Shown here: positions 18,118 to 27,087 of the stretch, one piece after another
Layout of the letters: every line of letters begins with the position of its first letter
Numbering within the stretch: position 1 is the first letter of the stretch
Source: Shewanella sp. KX20019
GTDB lineage: Bacteria; Pseudomonadota; Gammaproteobacteria; Enterobacterales; Shewanellaceae
Assembly: GCF_016757755.1 (NCBI RefSeq)
Contig: NZ_CP068437.1
Location: 3,844,001 to 3,908,000, forward strand
Direction: 5' to 3'
DNA length: 64,000 nt
The notes under the pieces: generated by a model
The model's input: the letters and a program-made list of their open reading frames with translations, nothing else
Database searches by the model: none
What the model was told of the DNA's origin: nothing
Made by a program: the position numbers and the translations under genes

Positions 18118-20232
18118 TTATTCAGCTGCAGGAGCTTCAGCTTTAGGTGCAGCTTCTTTCATAGAAAGACGCACTCGACCTTGGCGGTCAACTTCCATCA
18201 CCTTAACTTTAACTTCTTGGCCAACTTCTAAGTAGTCAGACACATTTGCAACACGCTCTTCAGCGATTTGTGAAATATGCACTAGACCATCTTTACCAGG
18301 AAGAATAGTTACGAAAGCACCGAAGTCTACGATACGAACAACTTTACCGTTGTAAACTGTTCCAACTTCAACTTCAGCAGTGATCTCTTCGATACGACGG
18401 ATAGCTTCTTTAGTTGCTTCGCCATTTGAAGAAGCAATCTTCACTGTACCATCATCTTCTAGTTCAATCGTTGTACCAGTTTCTTCAGTAAGCGCACGAA
18501 TAGTCGCACCGCCTTTACCAATTACGTCACGGATCTTCTCAGGGTTAATCTTAAGAGTTGTGATACGTGGAGCGTGATCAGAGATATCGTCACGATGTGA
18601 ACCAATAGCTTGGTCCATAACATTTAGGATATGAACACGAGCACCATAGGCTTGCTTTAGAGCAATCTCCATGATGTCTTTAGTGATACCTTCAATCTTG
18701 ATATCCATCTGCAATGCAGTAATACCATCGCGAGTACCAGCAACTTTAAAGTCCATGTCACCAAGATGATCTTCATCACCTAAGATGTCAGAAAGAACAA
18801 CGAAATCGTCGCCTTCTTTAACTAGACCCATTGCAATACCGGCAACAGACGTCTTAATAGGAACACCTGCATCCATAAGCGCAAGAGATGTACCACATAC
18901 AGAAGCCATTGAGCTTGAACCGTTAGATTCAGTGATTTCTGATACAACACGAACGCTGTATGGAAACTCTTCAGCAGAAGGCATAACGGCATTGATACCG
19001 CGCCATGCTAGCTTACCGTGACCGATTTCGCGGCGCTTAGGTGAACCAACAAAACCTGTTTCACCGACAGAATATGGAGGGAAGTTATAGTGAAGCATAA
19101 AGCGATTTGTGTATTCGCCCATGATGCTGTCAACTTTCTGTGCATCACGTTCTGTACCAAGAGTACAAGTAACTAGTGCCTGAGTTTCACCACGAGTAAA
19201 CAAAGAGCTACCGTGTGTACGTGGAAGTACGCCAGCCATAACGTTAAGTGCACGAACCATATCTGGCTCACGACCGTCGATACGTGGGTTACCCGCAATG
19301 ATGCGGCTACGAACTACTTTCTTCTCTAAGCTACCAAGAAGACCGTCGATTTCGCGCAAATCAGCTTCTGGGTTTTCAGCCAATAGTGCTTCTTTAGCAG
19401 CAGATTTTACTACGCCAACTTGAGTATAACGATCTTGCTTAACTTCGATTTGGTAAGCTTCAGTAAGACCAGCTTCAGCCAAGTCTTTAATCTTAGCAAC
19501 AAGAGCTGCGTCTTGAACTGGAGCAGTCCAATCCCATGCAGGCTTGCTAGCTTCAGCTTTTAGTTCACTAATCGCATCAATAACAACTTGCTGCTGGTCA
19601 TGGCCATAAACCACACCACCAAGCATAACCTCTTCAGGTAAAGCAGCAGCTTCTGATTCAACCATCAGAACCGCACCTTTAGTACCTGCAACAACTAGAT
19701 CTAGGTCACTATCAATAAGTTGAGTTACATCAGGGTTTAGAACATATTCACCACCGATATAACCAACACGTGCTACACCTAGTGGACCATTGAAAGGTAG
19801 ACCAGAGATAGCCAATGCAGCCGAAGTACCAATCATCGAAATAACATCAGGATTGATTTCAGGATCAACAGAAACTACTGTGATAATTACCTGGACTTCA
19901 TTCTTGAAGCCATTTGGGAATAGTGGACGAATTGGACGGTCAATTAGACGTGCAATCAGTGTTTCGCTTTCAGATGGACGACCTTCACGCTTGAAAAATC
20001 CGCCTGGGATTTTACCGGCTGCGTATGTCTTTTCCTGGTAATTAACAGTTAGCGGGAAAAAGTCACGCCCTGGCTCTTCAGCTTTCTTTCCAACAACAGT
20101 AACTAATACTGTTGTATCACCCATACTCGCTAAAACAGCAGCGTCGGCTTGACGTGCGATAACACCCGTTTCTAACGTAACGGTGTGCTGACCATATTCA
20201 AAACTCTTTACGATTGGATTCACGTGAACCAT
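18118..20232 (-). CDS. pnp: polynucleotide phosphorylase
   Basis: 704 aa. 3'-to-5' phosphorolytic exoribonuclease and degradosome component. Order of domains: RNase PH 1 (about 12-145), an all-helical linker, RNase PH 2 (about 325-460) with FTRGETQAL, a KH domain (about 555-615, with VIGKGGATIRAL) and an S1 domain (about 620-690, GKVVRIVDFGAFV). The C-terminus is short and Ala/Pro-rich. Unlike the E. coli rpsO-pnp operon, a convergent/divergent c-di-GMP gene lies between rpsO and pnp, so pnp must have its own promoter in 20233-20423. Confidence 0.97.
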   Translation of the reverse strand: MVHVNPIVKSFEYGQHTVTLETGVIARQADAAVLASMGDTTVLVTVVGKKAEEPGRDFFPLTVNYQEKTYAAGKIPGGFFKREGRPSESETLIARLIDRPIRPLFPNGFKNEVQVIITVVSVDPEINPDVISMIGTSAALAISGLPFNGPLGVARVGYIGGEYVLNPDVTQLIDSDLDLVVAGTKGAVLMVESEAAALPEEVMLGGVVYGHDQQQVVIDAISELKAEASKPAWDWTAPVQDAALVAKIKDLAEAGLTEAYQIEVKQDRYTQVGVVKSAAKEALLAENPEADLREIDGLLGSLEKKVVRSRIIAGNPRIDGREPDMVRALNVMAGVLPRTHGSSLFTRGETQALVTCTLGTERDAQKVDSIMGEYTNRFMLHYNFPPYSVGETGFVGSPKRREIGHGKLAWRGINAVMPSAEEFPYSVRVVSEITESNGSSSMASVCGTSLALMDAGVPIKTSVAGIAMGLVKEGDDFVVLSDILGDEDHLGDMDFKVAGTRDGITALQMDIKIEGITKDIMEIALKQAYGARVHILNVMDQAIGSHRDDISDHAPRITTLKINPEKIRDVIGKGGATIRALTEETGTTIELEDDGTVKIASSNGEATKEAIRRIEEITAEVEVGTVYNGKVVRIVDFGAFVTILPGKDGLVHISQIAEERVANVSDYLEVGQEVKVKVMEVDRQGRVRLSMKEAAPKAEAPAAE

Positions 20233-20423
20233 TCCTTAAATTTAATTACCTTAATTACGCGCGTAAGTATACTTCAAGTTTATTCAATAGATAAAGGGAA
20301 TAGATTAATGACAAAGCGGAATCTTTTCTCTAAAGTGAACATATGACTAAAAGTATGTTCCCAAAATACAACGACTCACCAAGCCAAGAAAATATAAGTT
20401 ATTGAAATAATGGAAAAGAGTTG

Positions 20424-22466
20424 ATGAAGGGAGATTTCAAATCACTGACATGGAAACAAACAACACTTGTTGTTTCCTCTACGTTATTTTTTGCTGTTGT
20501 TATTTTTCTTGTTGAAATATCGCTAGTTTTTGTCAACGCACGCCAGCAACTTATTTCAACACAGCAAGAATTGCTCAATTCAGTAGAGCAACCGGCGACT
20601 AATGCCGTCTGGGCCATGGACGAAACGTTAGCAGCGCAAACCATACAGGGATTGCTGAAGGTCGATAATATCGCTTCTGCTACTATCGAATTAGATGATG
20701 GCAGCCATTTTGTTGCCGTCAACAGCACTGTTACCGTTGAATCTTCTACACTATTTAAAGATATCAGTGATGAAATATTTGGCGATATCCAGCAAATATC
20801 TCGCACACTTTACCGCCCATTTTTCAGCAGCAGTAACTATAAGAAAGAACTCATAGGAAAGCTCACCGTCAACTATGATCCACAAAGTTTGACCGGGTCG
20901 CTGTTCGCAACTTTACGTTATAGCCTCTGGGCTACCTTAGTCCGCGCATTTTTACTGACATTAGTGCTATCTATTGTGTTTCACCGCTTCTTAACGCAAC
21001 CGATAGCGCGCATCAGCGAAGCGATTGACAGAATCGACCCAGAGTCACCAGGCGACAATTTATTACCAAACTCACGACCGCATATGGATGATGAACTCGG
21101 TCTTGTCACCAGTAAATTTAATCAAATTTTAGTTCAATTTGCTAAGACTCAAAATAAGTTGCGTAAGATGGCCACCAGAGATCCATTGACAGGCTTACCC
21201 AATCGCGCTCTTTTGCTAGAAACCATTGCCGTCGCCATTCAACGCGCTAGAGTACATAGAACACAGTTTGTCCTACTGTTTATTGATTTAGATAGGTTTA
21301 AGAACGTTAACGACTCGCTTGGCCATGCATTTGGCGATCAGTTTTTAGTACAGATAGCACGTATTTTAGAAAGCGCTGTAGCTGAGTTAGGAACCGTTGC
21401 TCGATTAGGCGGCGATGAGTTTGTTATTTTGGCCGACGAATTGACATCTCCAGCCGAAGCCGCCGAGTTTGTCGATAAACTGTTATTACAGCTCAATACA
21501 CCAATGCGCCTTGATGAGCATGCTATTCACCCTGCCGCATCAGTTGGGATATCTATCTACCCTGACGATGGTTTGACCGCTGACGATCTTATTCGCCACG
21601 CTGATATTGCAATGTACAGTGCAAAAGCTGCCGGCTCCAATCAATGGGCTTTCTTCAAACAACAGATGACTGAACGCGCAGCGGTTCGTTTAAGAACCGA
21701 AGCCTCACTACATGACGCATTGAGAAATAATGAATTTGTACTGCACTTCCAGCCGAAGCTAGATATAAAAACTGGTGAACTACTCGGTTGTGAAGCACTG
21801 ATCCGATGGCAGAAAGATGGCCAACTTATTAGCCCAATGTCGTTTATTCCCGTCGCCGAAGAAACTGGAATTATCATTCCAATCGGTCGCTGGGTGATAG
21901 AGGAAAGTTGTCGCACTATTCAAAAGTGGCAACAACAGTACAATGTAACACTGCCTATTGCTGTTAACGTCGCCCCACAGCAGTTTGAACACATAAGTCT
22001 AGTGCCAGATATTAAGCAAGCAGCATTTCGCTACCAGATTGCAGCTGAACTACTAGAGATTGAGATCACTGAAACATCACTAATGAATGACATACAACTC
22101 GCGATTGAAAAGCTTGAGCAATTGCGCGCCGCAGGCTTTGGTATTGCAGTCGATGACTTTGGAACTGGTTATTCCTCGTTGTCATATCTACGCAATTTGC
22201 CAATCACTACCCTTAAAATTGATCGATGCTTTGTGAGTGATTTACCTCAGGAGAGTGCTATCGCTTCAACAATTTTGATGTTAGGAAAGCAGTTAGATTT
22301 AAAAATTGTTGCAGAGGGGATTGAAAGCGAAGCACAGCTTAGATGGCTACAAGAGCAGGATTGCTTATTAGGCCAAGGTTATTTATTTAGTAAGCCTTTA
22401 ACATTAGCAGCGTTCGAAGATAAATATATAAAGCTCAATACCCGAGTAACCCAAGCAGTAAACTAA
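20424..22466 (+). CDS. membrane GGDEF/EAL bifunctional c-di-GMP protein
   Basis: 680 aa. A membrane helix at about 13-35, a periplasmic sensor segment to about 160, a second helix (about 165-190) and a HAMP-like linker precede a GGDEF domain (about 245-405) with an intact GGDEF motif. An EAL domain (about 420-670) has CEALIRW, EITETSLM, DDFGTGYSS and VAEGIES. Both catalytic motifs look complete, so synthesis and breakdown of c-di-GMP are both possible; net direction cannot be read from the sequence. A TTG one codon upstream is an alternative start; GAG precedes both. It is on the plus strand between the minus-strand rpsO and pnp. Confidence 0.92.
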   Translation: MKGDFKSLTWKQTTLVVSSTLFFAVVIFLVEISLVFVNARQQLISTQQELLNSVEQPATNAVWAMDETLAAQTIQGLLKVDNIASATIELDDGSHFVAVNSTVTVESSTLFKDISDEIFGDIQQISRTLYRPFFSSSNYKKELIGKLTVNYDPQSLTGSLFATLRYSLWATLVRAFLLTLVLSIVFHRFLTQPIARISEAIDRIDPESPGDNLLPNSRPHMDDELGLVTSKFNQILVQFAKTQNKLRKMATRDPLTGLPNRALLLETIAVAIQRARVHRTQFVLLFIDLDRFKNVNDSLGHAFGDQFLVQIARILESAVAELGTVARLGGDEFVILADELTSPAEAAEFVDKLLLQLNTPMRLDEHAIHPAASVGISIYPDDGLTADDLIRHADIAMYSAKAAGSNQWAFFKQQMTERAAVRLRTEASLHDALRNNEFVLHFQPKLDIKTGELLGCEALIRWQKDGQLISPMSFIPVAEETGIIIPIGRWVIEESCRTIQKWQQQYNVTLPIAVNVAPQQFEHISLVPDIKQAAFRYQIAAELLEIEITETSLMNDIQLAIEKLEQLRAAGFGIAVDDFGTGYSSLSYLRNLPITTLKIDRCFVSDLPQESAIASTILMLGKQLDLKIVAEGIESEAQLRWLQEQDCLLGQGYLFSKPLTLAAFEDKYIKLNTRVTQAVN

Positions 22467-22493
22467 TATTCACCTGCTATTATTTTTAAGCAC

Positions 22494-22519
22494 AAAAAAA
22501 GGAGGCAAAGCCTCCTTTT
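22494..22519. terminator. bidirectional terminator between GGDEF/EAL gene and rpsO
   Basis: Stem AAAAGGAGGC/GCCTCCTTTT with a 3-nt loop, usable by both converging transcripts. Confidence 0.88.
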
Positions 22520-22547
22520 AATAGGTCAAACGTTATCTAATTAAAGA

Positions 22548-22817
22548 TTAACGACGTAGACCTAACTTCTTGATTAGCTCTTGGTAACGAACATTTTCAG
22601 TACGCTTAAGATATGCAAGAAGTTTACGACGTGTGTTTACCATACGTAGTAGACCACGACGTGAATGGTGATCATGGATGTGCTCTTTGAAATGGCCTTG
22701 AAGGTGGTTAATCTGCGCAGTTAGCAGAGCAACTTGAACTTCAGAAGAACCAGTATCATTTTCGCAACGACCAAATTCAGCTAAGATTTCAGCTTTTTTC
22801 TCAACACTTAGTGACAT
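22548..22817 (-). CDS. rpsO: 30S ribosomal protein S15
   Basis: 89 aa, exact family length. Binds 16S rRNA and the S6/S18 neighbourhood in small-subunit assembly. Typical blocks: FGRCENDTGSSEVQVALLT, HIHDHHSRRGL and RYQELIKKLGLRR. Four further codons are open upstream, but the ATG at 22815-22817 with a GGAGAT site is the family start. It follows truB by 124 nt. Confidence 0.98.
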   Translation of the reverse strand: MSLSVEKKAEILAEFGRCENDTGSSEVQVALLTAQINHLQGHFKEHIHDHHSRRGLLRMVNTRRKLLAYLKRTENVRYQELIKKLGLRR

Positions 22818-22941
22818 TTCTATCTCCAAAATAATAATTAAAAATCTTTAGCCGATCACTAACTCAGCCAAAGTGAGCGCGTATTCTACCTATTAAGCAA
22901 AATAGTAGCAACTAGATTTCTCACCGCGCGACAAAACATTG

Positions 22942-23892
22942 CTATTCGTCGGAATCCGTTCTCAAAACGATAAGTCGCTTAGGCGCAAGTAGACCGTCAT
23001 CATTCATTTGGCCAACACCAACAAACTTGCGTTCCTCACCTAGGGTGATCCGCACAAGCTCATCGACTGGTAGATTAGCCACCTGCACCGGATTACCATT
23101 CATTAAGAAGGGAGCGATATCGTCAGAGACGTTGATCTCTTTAAAGCCACTCACCGAAGTATCCATCGGCAATAGAAGTGGATCCAACACCTCAGACAAG
23201 GTTAGAGACTCCTCTTCAACCTTATTTACCAGCGCTTCCAACTGTGCAAGCGATACCATATTATCGTATGGGTAACCCGCAACTTGGGTACGACGCAACA
23301 TAATGACATGTGCACCACAGCCTAGCATTTCACCAAGATCATCGGTGATCGTGCGGATATAAGTCCCTTTTGAACAATGTATATCTAAGGTTAGCTCATC
23401 GCCTTCAAGACTGATGAAATTAAGCTCAAACACATTGATTGGACGCGCTTCACGGGGAACCTCAATGCCTTCACGAGCATACTTATATAAAGGTTGCCCT
23501 TGATATTTAAGCGCCGAATACATTGAAGGAACCTGCATGGTTTTACCGCGAAAATATTCAAGAGCGGTATCTAACTGCGCTTGAGTAAAATCTATTTCAC
23601 GTGTCTGGACGACTTCACCATCAGAATCACTAGTATCAGTACGTTGCCCAAGTTTAGCGGTCACCAAGTAACGTTTGTCAGCATCAAGCAGATGTTGAGA
23701 GAACTTAGTTGCCTCGCCTAAACAGATAGGCAGCATGCCTGTTGCTAATGGATCAAGTGCACCAGTATGACCCGCTTTGTTTGCATCAAAAAAGCGCTTA
23801 ACTCTTTGTAATGCAAAGTTTGAACTCATACCAGTGTCTTTATCAAGCAATAACACACCATCGACAAAACGACCACGAGAACGGCGACCCAT
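22942..23892 (-). CDS. truB: tRNA pseudouridine(55) synthase
   Basis: 316 aa. Forms pseudouridine 55 in the T-loop of tRNAs. The catalytic Asp is in GHTGALDPLATGML (about 41-54), with KRYLVTAKLGQRTDTSD and YIRTITDDLGEMLG also typical. The C-terminal part is a PUA-like domain. Its ATG shares one base with the rbfA stop (TAATG), so the two are translationally coupled. Confidence 0.97.
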   Translation of the reverse strand: MGRRSRGRFVDGVLLLDKDTGMSSNFALQRVKRFFDANKAGHTGALDPLATGMLPICLGEATKFSQHLLDADKRYLVTAKLGQRTDTSDSDGEVVQTREIDFTQAQLDTALEYFRGKTMQVPSMYSALKYQGQPLYKYAREGIEVPREARPINVFELNFISLEGDELTLDIHCSKGTYIRTITDDLGEMLGCGAHVIMLRRTQVAGYPYDNMVSLAQLEALVNKVEEESLTLSEVLDPLLLPMDTSVSGFKEINVSDDIAPFLMNGNPVQVANLPVDELVRITLGEERKFVGVGQMNDDGLLAPKRLIVLRTDSDE

Positions 23893-24317
23893 TACTTGTC
23901 GTCCTCAGCCTTGCCGTCTTGCTCAACATTTTCTTGAGTGCCGTGCTCTTGTTGCTTTGCTTCATCATTACTGATCACGCGGCTAACAAGGTTTGACATA
24001 CGCATACCTTCAACCAGTGAACTGTCATAGATAAAACGCAGTTCAGGCATCACACGCAGCTTCATACGGCCAGCCACAAGCGAGCGTATATAGCCCGCAG
24101 CATCATCTAATGCCTGCACTTTTTCTTGAACAAGCTTTTCGTCTTCTTCAAAGAAGGTCACGTAAACTTTTGCATAGCTTAAGTCACGTGAAACATCGAC
24201 ATCATTAACAGTAACAAAACCGATACGAGGGTCTTTCATATCACGCTGTAGCACCTGTGCAAGCTCTTGTTGTAACTGCTGTGCTATGCGGCGTGTACGA
24301 CTAAATTCTTTTGCCAT
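23892..24317 (-). CDS. rbfA: ribosome-binding factor A
   Basis: 141 aa. Late 30S maturation factor acting on the 5' helix of 16S rRNA; KH-like fold with DPRIGFVTVNDVDVSRDLSYAKVYV. The start used is the ATG at 24315-24317 (MAKEFSRTRR), nine codons inside the longest frame. The C-terminal tail is acidic and Gln-rich. 71 nt downstream of infB and overlapping truB by one base. Confidence 0.96.
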   Translation of the reverse strand: MAKEFSRTRRIAQQLQQELAQVLQRDMKDPRIGFVTVNDVDVSRDLSYAKVYVTFFEEDEKLVQEKVQALDDAAGYIRSLVAGRMKLRVMPELRFIYDSSLVEGMRMSNLVSRVISNDEAKQQEHGTQENVEQDGKAEDDK

Positions 24318-24388
24318 AATATGTTTACCATTTACTTTAAACAATAAAGGCGGCTTACGCCGCCCCTATAAATAAGTTACAAGATAGG

Positions 24389-27061
24389 TTACAAAGTACG
24401 CGCTATCTCAACGGTTTCGAAGACTTCAATCTGATCGCCAACTCTGACGTCATTATAGTTCTTCACACCGATACCACATTCCATGCCGTTACGAACGTCA
24501 GAAACATCGTCTTTAAAGCGACGAAGAGATTCAAGCTCACCTTCGTAGATAACAATGTTCTCACGTAGAACACGGATTGGAGCACTACGCTTAATAGTAC
24601 CTTCTGTAACCATACAACCAGCGATAGCGCCAATCTTAGGAGACTTAAATACATCACGAACTTCAGCAAGACCAATAATTTCTTGTCTAAATTCTGGCGC
24701 TAGCATTCCGCTCATCGCGTCTCTAACTTCATCGATCAACTGATAAATGATGCTGTAGTAACGAAGATCAACACTTTCGCTGTCGATGACTTTACGCGCT
24801 TGTGCGTCTGCACGAACGTTAAAGCCGACCATAATAGCGTTCGATGCTGCTGCTAGGGTTGCATCAGTTTCAGTTAAACCACCTACGCCGCGAGCGATGA
24901 TGTTAACTTTAACTTCGTCAGTTGATAGCTTGTTAAGCGAGTCTGAAATCGCTTCAAGGGAACCTTGAACGTCAGCTTTTAGTACCAAGTTAAGCTCTTG
25001 AACTTCACCTTCTACCATATTGGCGAACATGTTTTCTAGCTTAGACTTCTGCTGGCGAGCCAACTTAACGTCGCGGAACTTGCCTTGACGATATAGAGCA
25101 ACTTCACGCGCTTTACGCTCATCACGTACCACTGTCGCTTCATCACCCGCAGACGGTACACCAGAAAGACCTAGAATCTCTACTGGAATTGACGGTCCGG
25201 CTTCAGTAATTGCTTGACCGTTCTCATCACGCATAGCACGAACTTTACCGTACTCAAGACCACAAAGAACGATATCGCCCTGCTTCAATGTACCTTCTTG
25301 TACAAGTACGGTTGCTACTGGACCACGGCCTTTATCAAGCTTAGATTCAACAACAACACCAGCAGCCATACCTTCACGAACCGCTTTAAGCTCTAGGACT
25401 TCAGATTCTAGAAGAATACCTTCTAGTAACTCATCAATACCATCACCGCTCTTAGCTGAAACGTGAACAAACATGTTGTCTCCGCCCCAATCTTCTGACA
25501 TTACGCCATGTTGAGACAGTTCAGACTTAACACGATCAGGATCCGCTTCTGGCTTATCCATTTTGTTAACGGCAACAATTAGTGGCACGCCACCCGCTTT
25601 AGCATGCTGGATAGCTTCGATGGTTTGTGGCATAACACCATCATCAGCCGCAACCACTAGAATAACGATATCAGTCGCTTGAGCACCACGAGCACGCATT
25701 GCGGTAAACGCTGCGTGACCAGGAGTATCAAGGAAGGTGATCATGCCGTTTTCAGTTTCGACGTGATAAGCACCAATATGCTGAGTAATACCACCGGCTT
25801 CGCCAGAGGCTACTTTTGCACGACGAATGTAATCAAGTAGTGATGTCTTACCATGATCTACGTGACCCATGATAGTAACTACTGGAGCACGAGGCTCAAC
25901 GCTTACGTCACCATTACGGTCAGCAAGTACTTGATGCTCAAGTTCGTTTTCGCGAGTCAGAATCACTTTGTGACCCATCTCTTCAGCAACAAGCTGCGCA
26001 GTTTCTTGATCAAGGACTTGGTTAATAGTAACCATAGAACCCATCTTCATCATCTGCTTGATGATCTCAGTCGCTTTAACAGCCATTTTTGAAGCTAGTT
26101 CTGAAACCGAAACGGTTTCGCCAATGCTAACTTCTGCTTTAACAACAACAGCTGACTTATTGAACGCGTGGTCCATTGATTCAGGTGCAACACTACGAGC
26201 ATTACGTGAATTACGTGAATTACGTGAATTACGGCTGTCACGACGGTTGTCCTTGCCACCGCGACGCTTTCCTTTACCCGTTGTAGCAGGTGCAGGAGTC
26301 GGTGCTTTACGTGGACGACGATCACGCTTTTCAGCATTGGCGTCGGCAGTATCTTCCGCTGCACGCGCTTCAGTAGAAGTCGTAACGTGGTGGTCACCGG
26401 TCTTTTCAGCTTCTTTACGTGCTTTTTCTTCATCAGCCCAACGCTTAGCATTTTCTTCAGCTAATCGACGTGCTTCTTCTGTTGCGGCAGCAGCTTCTGC
26501 ATCGGCCTTTGCCTTAGCGACTTCATCTTGTACAGCCTGAAGCTTGTCAGCTTCGGCTTTAGCTGCTTTTTCATCTGCAGTTTGCGCAGGAGCGGCTTCT
26601 TGCTTTGCCACTTTAGCTGCTGCTGTTTTTGCTTTAGCTTCTTCGTCAGCTTTCTGTTTTGCTTCGGCGTTTGCTTTAGCTTTAACTTCGGCTTCCGCTT
26701 TAGCTGCCGCAGCTTTAGCGTCTTCTTCAGCTTTTGCTGTTGCAGCTAATTCAGCTTCTTGCGCTTCATCACGCTTAACAAAAGTACGCTTTTTACGTAC
26801 TTCTACTTTAACGTCTTTTGATTTACCGCCACTACCAGCAACGCTCAGGGTTGAAACTGATTTGCGCTGCAGCGTCATTTTAGTTGGTGCAGCATCGCCA
26901 CCGTGTTGCTTCTTTAAAAAATCAAGCAACTGCTGTTTTTCTGTTTCAGAAACCGTATCTGTTGTCGATTTCTTAATACCAGCCTGAGAAAACTGTTCGA
27001 CGAGTCGATCAGCACTTTTCCCAACTTCTGTGGCTAGTTTGTCTACTGTTGTATCTGCCAT
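24389..27061 (-). CDS. infB: translation initiation factor IF-2
   Basis: 890 aa. GTPase that brings fMet-tRNA to the 30S subunit. Residues 1-50 are an IF2-N domain. A long Lys/Ala/Glu-rich linker (about 100-250) is followed by a basic region with four Asn-Ser-Arg-type tripeptides, a second IF2-N domain (about 310-360) and the G domain (about 390-555) with GHVDHGKTS, DTPGHAAF and NKMDK. Domains II-IV follow to the C-terminus. The start is the ATG at 27059-27061 with GAGGGG upstream; 16 more upstream codons are open but belong to the nusA end region. Internal starts giving shorter IF2 forms, as in E. coli, are possible. Confidence 0.97.
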   Translation of the reverse strand: MADTTVDKLATEVGKSADRLVEQFSQAGIKKSTTDTVSETEKQQLLDFLKKQHGGDAAPTKMTLQRKSVSTLSVAGSGGKSKDVKVEVRKKRTFVKRDEAQEAELAATAKAEEDAKAAAAKAEAEVKAKANAEAKQKADEEAKAKTAAAKVAKQEAAPAQTADEKAAKAEADKLQAVQDEVAKAKADAEAAAATEEARRLAEENAKRWADEEKARKEAEKTGDHHVTTSTEARAAEDTADANAEKRDRRPRKAPTPAPATTGKGKRRGGKDNRRDSRNSRNSRNSRNARSVAPESMDHAFNKSAVVVKAEVSIGETVSVSELASKMAVKATEIIKQMMKMGSMVTINQVLDQETAQLVAEEMGHKVILTRENELEHQVLADRNGDVSVEPRAPVVTIMGHVDHGKTSLLDYIRRAKVASGEAGGITQHIGAYHVETENGMITFLDTPGHAAFTAMRARGAQATDIVILVVAADDGVMPQTIEAIQHAKAGGVPLIVAVNKMDKPEADPDRVKSELSQHGVMSEDWGGDNMFVHVSAKSGDGIDELLEGILLESEVLELKAVREGMAAGVVVESKLDKGRGPVATVLVQEGTLKQGDIVLCGLEYGKVRAMRDENGQAITEAGPSIPVEILGLSGVPSAGDEATVVRDERKAREVALYRQGKFRDVKLARQQKSKLENMFANMVEGEVQELNLVLKADVQGSLEAISDSLNKLSTDEVKVNIIARGVGGLTETDATLAAASNAIMVGFNVRADAQARKVIDSESVDLRYYSIIYQLIDEVRDAMSGMLAPEFRQEIIGLAEVRDVFKSPKIGAIAGCMVTEGTIKRSAPIRVLRENIVIYEGELESLRRFKDDVSDVRNGMECGIGVKNYNDVRVGDQIEVFETVEIARTL
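26201..26234. repeat. 9-bp tandem repeat inside infB
   Basis: Unit ATTACGTGA, three full copies plus a partial one, coding for an Asn/Ser/Arg tripeptide repeat in the IF-2 linker. It is in frame, so copy-number changes would alter linker length without a frameshift. Confidence 0.85.
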
Positions 27062-27087
27062 TATTAAATTCCCCTCTGTTGATCGAC

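Noticed and set aside
26058..26540. 160-codon Ala/Ser/Arg-rich open frame on the plus strand
   Set aside because: It is the antisense of the low-complexity IF-2 linker; its composition is a by-product of the Lys/Ala/Glu codons on the other strand.
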